64,000 bases of DNA from NCBI RefSeq assembly GCF_039727615.1, contig NZ_CP152474.1:2170001-2234000 (forward strand), read 5' to 3'. A model generated the notes under the pieces. That model was not told the DNA's origin and did not search any database. It saw only the letters and a list, made by a program, of their open reading frames with translations. The stretch is from Leclercia sp. S52. Its GTDB lineage: Bacteria; Pseudomonadota; Gammaproteobacteria; Enterobacterales; Enterobacteriaceae. A program made the position numbers and the translations under genes. Positions 57,133-63,191 of the stretch are shown here, in pieces (the first letter of the stretch is position 1; every line of letters starts with the position of its first letter).

Positions 57133-58091
57133 TGCAGATGTTTGTTGAGGGTACCGGCTTTGATGCGACCAACTCTATGGGGTTCACCTATGTTATTGAT
57201 CACCTCGTCGTAAATGGTAGTGGCTCAAAAGCATATTCAGCTCCCGGTTTTGATCTTGCCGTTACGGCCATGAATAACACCCTGGCTAACAATGAGCAAA
57301 ATAACACGATCACCGCATCAGTCTCAGGCAGCACACTGACATGGAACACCACTGTGCCGCTGCGGCTGATGGTGACAGCAACAGCAAAAACAGGCGCTGA
57401 TACGACATACGCCGGGTTTGCTCTGTATCAGTACTCGTCTGGTGTGAAAACTGTAAAGCTCGCGCCTGACTTCACCCCTTTTGTGCTGGCGAACGTGATT
57501 GATATCGAGGCCGGTGCCAGAACTGTTGATACCGGTGTCCCTGTGGGAGCCGGTATTATGGTTTTCATGCGGAACCGCAATTACGAAGGAGGAGCACTTA
57601 GCCGATCCTTCTTTAACCAAATAGAAAGTGGGGGCACATATCAGCTGCAGTTCGCTAATGCGGGACAGAACCAGTATCCGACTAGGGCGTATATATTTGC
57701 AAAGGTATTGCCACCCATGCCTGCGGCAGGGTTCTACATGTACCGCGACGGGGTAATGGTGTGGCACAACAACTGCCTTCCCCTGGACGCAAAATTCATA
57801 ACCCAGTCTTATATGGAGTCAGATCGACCGCTGGCAGTAACCACGGGAATTACCAGTTTTATGTATATCCCCCAGGATCCGGCACACCCGAGCTATGGAT
57901 TTTCGAATTACACCTGCGCCGGTGCTGGTATCGCCAGTAATGGCCGATGGAGAACGAACAGCACGGAGGTTTATCAGTCAACGCTGGGAAGTGTAAGCCT
58001 GACAATAAAACCCTGGGTCGCGGGGTTGAGAGTTATGTATATCGACTGTGCCCCCTATGATAATTACTTCAGACAATCCCTTAAAAAGTAA
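57129..58091 (+). CDS. Phage tail-associated protein of unknown function
   Basis: This is a 320-residue protein starting at an ATG that overlaps the J stop. It begins MMQMFVEGTGFDATNSMGFT and has a beta-rich composition (Gly, Thr, Val), with aromatic-rich segments such as PAAGFYMYRDGVMVWHNN. No membrane segment or signal is seen. Place and composition suggest a tail-tip or receptor-binding accessory (perhaps the DUF6453 group). A strong terminator follows, so the tail fibre gene is a separate unit or needs antitermination. Confidence 0.7.
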   Translation: MMQMFVEGTGFDATNSMGFTYVIDHLVVNGSGSKAYSAPGFDLAVTAMNNTLANNEQNNTITASVSGSTLTWNTTVPLRLMVTATAKTGADTTYAGFALYQYSSGVKTVKLAPDFTPFVLANVIDIEAGARTVDTGVPVGAGIMVFMRNRNYEGGALSRSFFNQIESGGTYQLQFANAGQNQYPTRAYIFAKVLPPMPAAGFYMYRDGVMVWHNNCLPLDAKFITQSYMESDRPLAVTTGITSFMYIPQDPAHPSYGFSNYTCAGAGIASNGRWRTNSTEVYQSTLGSVSLTIKPWVAGLRVMYIDCAPYDNYFRQSLKK

Positions 58092-58120
58092 TCCCCTCTC
58101 TCAATTTCTCAGAACAACAT

Positions 58121-58143
58121 AACCCAGCTCCGGCTGGGTTTTT
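58121..58143 (+). terminator. Terminator between tail genes
   Basis: AACCCAGC-TCCG-GCTGGGTT with five T: a perfect 8-bp stem, 20 bases before the tail fibre start. Confidence 0.88.
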
Positions 58144-58162
58144 CATTTTAAGGACATCATGA

Positions 58163-59860
58163 ATGGCCACGATTGATGACGATTTAGCGAAATCCGTCAC
58201 AGAGGGTTTTCGCCAGGCGCAAATTGATATCGTTAACCAGGACCTGATTTTATCTGGGACCGGTGACGTCACCGTAACTCTGGCCGACGGTTCGAAAAAA
58301 ACCGGGCCCAGCTGGACGAAGCTGATCGCCGCTGCGAACGCGGCAGGAACCAGCGCTGCGGCAGCTGCAACGTCTGCGACAAATGCCAAAACGTCAGAGA
58401 CGAACGCGAATTCGTCCAAAACTGCTGCTGCAACGTCTGCGACAAATGCCAAAACGTCAGAGACGAACGCCAAGACCTCAGAAACCAACGCGAAAACCTC
58501 GGAGACGAACGCTAAGACCTCAGAAACCAACGCCAAAACCAGCGAAACGAACGCCGCCGCATCACTGGCCGCTGCGCAGAAGCTGACGTCTGTACCCTAT
58601 GAGGAGGCCCCGTTCCCTGATGTCTGGTTACCGCTCAATGATGACCTCCGCCTGCTGGCCGGATTTGCGCCTTACGACCGGTTGACTATTTCCGGGCAGA
58701 TACTTGAGCTTCCAACAAAGTCCGCGACCCTTACCCGATCAACCGTCGGGACTTATTACGATAAATCGGGAACGATGAAGTTAGCCGATATTAACGAACC
58801 TCGTTTTGAACGTGACGGTTTATTGATGGAGGGGCAGAGTACAAACTTATATACCTACTCCGAGCAGTGGGGGGCGGGTTCGCGAGTTACTACAACAAAC
58901 AACAGCGGTGACTCCCCTCGGGGCGATAAGACAATGGCGCTGATGGTGGAAGATACGGCAGGTAGTGAACATTATACCCAGGACCGCAATATTGTTTTAA
59001 TAGCTGGTACAACATATTGTTATTCGGTATTTGTTAAAGCTCATACAAACCCACGACTGTTATATCTACGTATTGCCTCTGGAAGTACGTCCGGTGTCTT
59101 CTTTGACCCGGTGGCAGGGGCGTTTGTTGGGAGTGGTGGAGTGGGGTCTCAATATGTTGATCGTGGGTTTGACGTCCTCAGTAATGGTGTATATCGCGTA
59201 TGGATGACATTTACCGCTGCGGCGAGTCAGAGTACCGTTTTCCGTCTGCAATTAGCGAAGGACGGTGTGACAGCAAGTTATACCGGGGATGGCGTGTCTG
59301 GTTTATATATTTGGGGGGCGCAACTGGAGGCTTTACCAAACGCCACTTCATATATTTCAACTGCCGCTGCTACTGTAACGCGCGGAAATGACCAGCTTGA
59401 TTTACAACCACAAGGTAATATCGGATACGGAATCGTTGGGGACACTTTCGCCCGTACCTTAGCGTTGGAATTTACAGTGGATAAATTCGCAGTACCCACA
59501 ACTGGCGTAGGTTATGTGGATTTTTTAGCAAATGTGGGAGCGCGTAACGATATTATTATTCGAGGTATTGCGGGCCAGTTAATTTCTTATCGGGGGTCGG
59601 GTGGGATAGCCATTGCAAATCTAACTTACCCATTTAACAAGAAAACATATGTACAGACTATTGATGTAGCCAACGATAATACAGTTACCGGTTACTTTGA
59701 TGGTAAAAGCACCACGCGCTCTGGGCAAGCGCCTACCGGTCCAACATACTCCGGCACATCCATAAGATTTAATGGAAATTCTTTCGCTGTATACCACATT
59801 CGAAACTTCCGTATATGGCATCGCCTGTTGACTCTTAACCAAATTAATGGACTCCGCTAA
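58163..59860 (+). CDS. Side tail fibre protein
   Basis: This is a 565-residue fibre. A conserved N-terminal tail-attachment part (DLILSGTGDVTVTLADGSKK) is followed by an Ala/Thr/Asn shaft with tandem copies of the seven-residue unit NAKTSET (about residues 70-135). A C-terminal lectin-like beta domain of about 400 residues follows (YDKSGTMKLADINEPRFERD, GLYIWGAQLEALPNATSYI). The C-terminal half is AT-richer than the shaft, a sign of exchange of the receptor-binding part. The ATG at 58163 is used because the nearby ATG at 58159 stops after five codons. Confidence 0.86.
   Translation: MATIDDDLAKSVTEGFRQAQIDIVNQDLILSGTGDVTVTLADGSKKTGPSWTKLIAAANAAGTSAAAAATSATNAKTSETNANSSKTAAATSATNAKTSETNAKTSETNAKTSETNAKTSETNAKTSETNAAASLAAAQKLTSVPYEEAPFPDVWLPLNDDLRLLAGFAPYDRLTISGQILELPTKSATLTRSTVGTYYDKSGTMKLADINEPRFERDGLLMEGQSTNLYTYSEQWGAGSRVTTTNNSGDSPRGDKTMALMVEDTAGSEHYTQDRNIVLIAGTTYCYSVFVKAHTNPRLLYLRIASGSTSGVFFDPVAGAFVGSGGVGSQYVDRGFDVLSNGVYRVWMTFTAAASQSTVFRLQLAKDGVTASYTGDGVSGLYIWGAQLEALPNATSYISTAAATVTRGNDQLDLQPQGNIGYGIVGDTFARTLALEFTVDKFAVPTTGVGYVDFLANVGARNDIIIRGIAGQLISYRGSGGIAIANLTYPFNKKTYVQTIDVANDNTVTGYFDGKSTTRSGQAPTGPTYSGTSIRFNGNSFAVYHIRNFRIWHRLLTLNQINGLR
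58368..58560 (+). repeat. 21-bp tandem repeats in the tail fibre shaft
   Basis: Units like ACGTCAGAGACGAACGCCAA recur every 21 bases and encode NAKTSET. The block CAACGTCTGCGACAAATGCC starts two 63-base copies (58370 and 58433). Slippage here would change shaft length without breaking the frame. Confidence 0.88.
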
Positions 59861-60162
59861 TGAGAGACTTATACCTGCGCTTTAATGACGCCGACGAAAT
59901 GCGCACGCAATTAATCTCGGCGGGGTTTATGGATGATGAGGAGCAGGGCGGTTTATATCACCCGGATATCAGCCTGGATGTAATCGGCGTTATTGCCGTC
60001 CCCACTGAAATTAAAAATGCAGGGGAGGAAAAGGAAGTTATTACGTTCGTCAATGAGCCAGGCTACCACGCCAACCTTCGTGTGATGAATGACGAACTGG
60101 ATTTATCATCCGTGCATGATTTCGTCGTTAACCCTAAAACACCGGCGCGCGTCTGGGCTTAA
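59860..60162 (+). CDS. Small phage tail-region protein, 100 residues
   Basis: This acidic soluble protein, MRDLYLRFNDADEMRTQLIS then AGFMDDEEQGG, has no known motif to me. Its start overlaps the stop of the fibre gene (TAATG). Similar small genes lie between fibre pieces in Klebsiella and Enterobacter prophages, so a chaperone or fibre-related role is a guess. Confidence 0.65.
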   Translation: MRDLYLRFNDADEMRTQLISAGFMDDEEQGGLYHPDISLDVIGVIAVPTEIKNAGEEKEVITFVNEPGYHANLRVMNDELDLSSVHDFVVNPKTPARVWA

Positions 60163-60171
60163 GGAAATAAT

Positions 60172-61176
60172 ATGACACTCAGAAATGATAATATCACCCT
60201 TACTGCGGCAGACGTAAAGGCGCTCAGCGCAGACGGTGGTACCGTAAATGGTAACGTGCGACTGTCCAACAAATTAGATAGTGCGACCGGAGCGACGGGT
60301 ATCTTATATCAAGAGGCCAAGAATTCTGGAGGCACAGTCCTGGCTTCATCCAGGGCATATGCTGAGCGGCGAGCGGACGGCTACAACTGGTATACCCTGG
60401 CAGTGGCAAACCCCGCCAATACAGCTGAGGCATATTATGGTTTTCGCAGTGATGGGTACTTCACTATAGACGGCAGGATAAGCTCAGGCCCACCGAAAGC
60501 TACGGGTTGGTGGGATAGCATGCAACCGAGCGTAGCCGGCTGCTACATGAACATGACCACTGATGGTGGCGGTGTCGGTGCTATCACCGCCATGACATGG
60601 GGATATAGACATAACGGAGGCTATGAATTGCGGTCCTCCTGGTCAAATGTTGGCAACGGAACAACAAGATGGGCCCACACTGTTTTAACACAATTCGGTG
60701 ATAACAGTTCTGCTGGCACTCGTTACTGGATGTTCGATCCGACTGGTGGGGACTTAAGCGTCAATGGCGGTGGCAGTTTTTCGGGTAATTATGTATTCCA
60801 GAAAGCGGCAACCTCCGATGCTACGTTAAAACACGACATTGCATATGACGACGGGAAAGCGTCCTACGATAACATCCGGAAGCTGAAACCCTGCACGTTC
60901 ATATATAACGGTGACTACTTCGAACGTGTGCGCCGAGGGATCATTGCTCAGGACGCTTTACGGGATATTGACCGTGAATATGTGAAGCTGGTTCCTGCAG
61001 CGCCTGAGTTCGACGAAGAGGGAAATCGTTGTGATAAAGATGACACCCTGGCTCTTGATAATAACGTCATCCAGATGGATACGGCACTGGCGCTGCATCA
61101 CGCGATTGCCAAAATCGAGACACTGACCATGCAGGTTGCGCAGCTGCAGTCTGAGGTTCAGGCGCTGAAAGCGTAA
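60172..61176 (+). CDS. Tail fibre/spike with S74 intramolecular chaperone
   Basis: This is a 334-residue fibre. The N-terminal part (TLTAADVKALSADGGTVNGN) attaches to other fibres and the middle is Gly-rich and beta-like. The C-terminal peptidase S74 chaperone domain starts about ATSDATLKHDIAYDDGKASY; it helps trimer folding and cuts itself off. The end is a coiled coil (TLTMQVAQLQSEVQALKA). AAGGAAATAAT precedes the ATG. Confidence 0.85.
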   Translation: MTLRNDNITLTAADVKALSADGGTVNGNVRLSNKLDSATGATGILYQEAKNSGGTVLASSRAYAERRADGYNWYTLAVANPANTAEAYYGFRSDGYFTIDGRISSGPPKATGWWDSMQPSVAGCYMNMTTDGGGVGAITAMTWGYRHNGGYELRSSWSNVGNGTTRWAHTVLTQFGDNSSAGTRYWMFDPTGGDLSVNGGGSFSGNYVFQKAATSDATLKHDIAYDDGKASYDNIRKLKPCTFIYNGDYFERVRRGIIAQDALRDIDREYVKLVPAAPEFDEEGNRCDKDDTLALDNNVIQMDTALALHHAIAKIETLTMQVAQLQSEVQALKA

Positions 61177-61184
61177 CGGCATCA

Positions 61185-61206
61185 GGATGTTCAGCAGTAA
61201 TTATCA
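61185..61206 (+). repeat. 22-bp direct repeat, copy A
   Basis: GGATGTTCAGCAGTAATTAT followed by CA recurs at 62262-62283 with one change (GGATATTC). The copies flank the C4-like RNA, two small genes and the dinI relic, about 1.08 kb apart. Confidence 0.6.
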
Positions 61207-61243
61207 TCAACTGCAATTACGATCTCTCTGAAGAGAGAAAAAA

Positions 61244-61261
61244 GCCCGTACGGGAACGGGC
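61244..61261 (-). terminator. Leftward terminator after the S74 fibre gene
   Basis: GCCCGT and ACGGGC form a 6-bp stem with a 6-nt loop; a run of A precedes it on the + strand, giving a U-run for leftward transcripts. Confidence 0.6.
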
Positions 61262-61388
61262 ACAAATCCCTTAGTTTTGTTATCAATCCCGCGTTCAGGA
61301 CGCAGGTAGTTAACATATCGGCGGCATTAGCCATTACTTTAGGTAGGAAGCATTAGCGCTTCGTTTAAAATCATCTAAATTTAATGAA

Positions 61389-61490
61389 GGTGAATCCCCC
61401 CTGTGCGGCGGGGCAATCCAGTTGATGTTCGTGTAAATATGCTTGCGGCCCGTATGACTGGTAACGAGCCACCGGGAGGCACCCGGCACC
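61389..61490 (+). ncRNA. C4/IsrK-like phage regulatory RNA, copy 2
   Basis: It has the same opening (GGTGAATCCCCCC) and the same closing hairpin (CCGGG-AGGCA-CCCGG, 61472-61486, preceded by ACGAGCCA) as copy 1 at 46515. The middle differs. A terminator and a 35-residue frame follow, like the IsrK leader and small gene of Gifsy prophages. Confidence 0.62.
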
Positions 61491-61529
61491 TAGATCACAG
61501 TAAGCTGTATGTTTGTGCTGATAACCTTT

Positions 61530-61556
61530 GCCTGCTCAAGCGGCAGGCCTTTTTTT
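61530..61556 (+). terminator. Terminator after C4-like RNA copy 2
   Basis: GCCTGC and GCAGGC form a 6-bp stem with a 7-nt loop, followed by C and seven T. Confidence 0.82.
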
Positions 61557-61579
61557 AAGACCTTGATAAGGAGTTTCTC

Positions 61580-61687
61580 ATGGCAAATGTTGCGCTTTTA
61601 GCTGGTTTGTTTGTGCTTATCGTGTCGGGTCTTGTCGGTCTTTCAAGGGCTTTATTAAATATCTGGTGCGGTCCGGAACAACCTTAA
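61580..61687 (+). CDS. Small hydrophobic phage protein, 35 residues
   Basis: MANVALLAGLFVLIVSGLVG then LSRALLNIWCGPEQP. Residues 3-20 form one membrane helix. AAGGAG lies six bases before the ATG, an excellent site. It is not recognised. Small membrane peptides after C4/IsrK-type RNAs can affect host physiology, but no function can be assigned. Confidence 0.6.
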   Translation: MANVALLAGLFVLIVSGLVGLSRALLNIWCGPEQP

Positions 61688-61783
61688 AACCATTCAGGAC
61701 GACGTCTGCCAAGATCCGACTATCTGTATTGTCCTGGCCATTGGTAAGGAGCCAGAGGCATAATAATAAAAAATATTTAAGTG

Positions 61784-61858
61784 ATGTTCTTTTGGATACA
61801 ACGGAAAGTTTATGAGGCTGGTCCAGCCAACAGTGCGGAGGCGAAAGAGCTGTTATGA
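61784..61858 (+). CDS. Very short frame coupled to the zinc protein gene
   Basis: 24 codons (MFFWIQRKVYEAGPANSAEA then KELL) end in a TGA that overlaps the ATG of the next gene (ATGA). The ribosome site is poor. It may be a leader peptide or the end of a decayed gene. Confidence 0.3.
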   Translation: MFFWIQRKVYEAGPANSAEAKELL

Positions 61859-62025
61859 AATTCATCTGTCCTGTATGCAGAAGCAACCGGTTCTTTTTCA
61901 CTTCTTTTAATCCCGTGCAAAACCTGCCACATGACGCGGTACGTTCCGTATGCGGAACCCGGCTTACTAAACGCTCCATCGTTCCAACGCCGCGCAGAAG
62001 GCGCTGGCCTAAACAAGTGGTTTAG
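61855..62025 (+). CDS. Small Cys-containing basic phage protein, 56 residues
   Basis: MKFICPVCRSNRFFFTSFNP, then RSVCGTRLTKRS and a basic tail PTPRRRRWPKQVV. CPVC and a single VCG give three Cys of a zinc knuckle; the fourth ligand may be a His (LPHDAV). The Arg-rich end could bind nucleic acid. It is probably a small regulator or the remnant of a larger zinc-ribbon protein. The start overlaps the previous short frame. Confidence 0.5.
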   Translation: MKFICPVCRSNRFFFTSFNPVQNLPHDAVRSVCGTRLTKRSIVPTPRRRRWPKQVV

Positions 62026-62084
62026 CCCTTTTGTGACATGAAGCAGTGTCCGGCCACCACTACATCTCTGGGCCTTACAAAGCT

Positions 62085-62265
62085 CAATCCGCTACCAGCA
62101 CATGTCGGCCTCTTCAAACATCTCTTCCAGCATGTGATTCAGCTTTTCCCAATCACTCTTGCTGGCATCGCTGTTTAAGCCGTTCGCCTACAGCTGCTTC
62201 ACCTTTACTTCTGTCTCCAAAAGGATCAATGCACTCGCTTGGTCAATTCTGCAGAACAGCCGGAT
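62085..62265 (-). pseudogene. dinI-like relic
   Basis: On the minus strand this matches the dinI-like gene at 2204-2443 in order (CCAGCACATGTCGGCCTC, ATCTCTTCCAGCATGTGATT, GCTGGCATCGCTGTTTAAGC, GGTCAATTCTGCAGAACAGC). A stop codon (CTACAG on the + strand near 62190, TAG on the coding strand) breaks the frame, and the start region is lost at the 22-bp repeat copy B. It is a decayed prophage dinI. Confidence 0.75.
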
Positions 62266-62283
62266 ATTCAGCAGTAATTATCA
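62262..62283 (+). repeat. 22-bp direct repeat, copy B
   Basis: GGATATTCAGCAGTAATTAT followed by CA, one base different from copy A at 61185-61206. It adjoins the end of the dinI relic. Confidence 0.6.
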
Positions 62284-62321
62284 ATAGGCAGGGCTTTCTT
62301 GATCTGCACTCTCTTTAAAAC

Positions 62322-62341
62322 TACTGTATGAATGCACAGTA
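62322..62341 (+). promoter_or_regulatory. LexA (SOS) box of the 62362-62915 gene pair
   Basis: TACTGTATGAATGCACAGTA carries CTGT-N8-ACAG (62324-62327 and 62336-62339), 20 bases before the first start codon. Confidence 0.88.
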
Positions 62342-62361
62342 ATAATAAATGAGAGGTCACC

Positions 62362-62601
62362 ATGCCCCGCCAATCAGACATTAACTCGGCTTTCCACGCT
62401 GCTATTCAGCTTAACCCCAAAGGTTACCAATGCCTGCGGTCTTCTGACTTCGTTCGGGAGCTGGCGAAGGTTCACCATCATTTCACCCTGGTCGATGCCA
62501 ACGAGTGGATAGAGTTCTATCAAACTGGGTTCGTAGACAAGACTCCGGACGATAGCGAGAACCGATACTGGATCTTGCGCACTATGGGGCAGGTGTTCTG
62601 A
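62362..62601 (+). CDS. SOS-controlled prophage protein, 79 residues
   Basis: MPRQSDINSAFHAAIQLNPK, then CLRSSDFVRELAKVHHHFTL and ANEWIEFYQTGFVDKTPDDS. It is a soluble, His- and aromatic-rich protein that I recall only as a conserved small prophage protein paired with the next gene. The LexA box upstream and the TGATG overlap with the next gene make this an SOS-induced two-gene unit. The function is unknown. Confidence 0.72.
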   Translation: MPRQSDINSAFHAAIQLNPKGYQCLRSSDFVRELAKVHHHFTLVDANEWIEFYQTGFVDKTPDDSENRYWILRTMGQVF

Positions 62602-62915
62602 TGGGCTTCGTATCTCCAGCCACCGATTATGTCGAGCAGCGTTTATCCCCGGTGAGTATCTGCACCACAAACGAAAGCCGAATCCTGGAAACTTCATCAG
62701 GGTTTGCAGTTATCGAACCGGTCACAAGGTTGGTTCAGGGGCAAGTTCTACTGATCCTCAGTTGTGGCAAGACGCAGTTCGCAATTTTCAGAGGTAAGGC
62801 GTTAATAACTGACGACGGCGAGGCAATCGAGGGGGCAGCAGCGGAAGAGGTCGAGGTTATGGGGCGGGTTACATTCTTCATCAATAGTACAGACGAGGGT
62901 GACAGGCCGGTGTAA
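62601..62915 (+). CDS. UmuD/LexA C-terminal-like (S24-fold) prophage protein
   Basis: This is a 104-residue protein. MGFVSPATDYVEQRLSPVSI looks like the UmuD start (GFPSPAxDYVEQRL). Next, SRILETSSGFAVIEPVTRLV stands where the protease has its Ser-Met nucleophile motif, and ALITDDGEAIEGAAAEEVEV matches the fold's later strands. The Ser-Met pair and the catalytic Lys are not evident, so it is probably not an active self-cleaving protease. It may mimic UmuD or bind a repressor. It is coupled to the gene before it. Confidence 0.7.
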   Translation: MGFVSPATDYVEQRLSPVSICTTNESRILETSSGFAVIEPVTRLVQGQVLLILSCGKTQFAIFRGKALITDDGEAIEGAAAEEVEVMGRVTFFINSTDEGDRPV

Positions 62916-63191
62916 GGTGCCGCTCATATATGCCCGGTCAAGAGCCAAACGATGGATCCTCATACGAAGCAGCGACTATTTTTCTTATTTTACATGACTT
63001 TCACAGAATAGTTCGAGACCTATGTCTTTAAAGCTTAAACTGAATGATGTTATTGTGATTAAGATATTTTCGACAATGGTATCTGCGGATCGGTAGGACT
63101 TAACCTAAATTAAAATGTGTCAATGTACACGTTCGCATTTACCTTTAACGATAATTAATAGCACTGCACTTCTCTGAGGGTTGTTACAGAA

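Noticed and set aside
58386..58560. Repeat array considered as CRISPR or phase-variable switch
   Set aside because: The units are contiguous with no spacers and encode NAKTSET in frame. The 21-base unit keeps the frame, so it changes length only.
61185..61206. The 22-bp repeat as the prophage attachment core
   Set aside because: It does not match the sequence between ydfJ' and the integrase gene (42395-42433), so it is not the att core.
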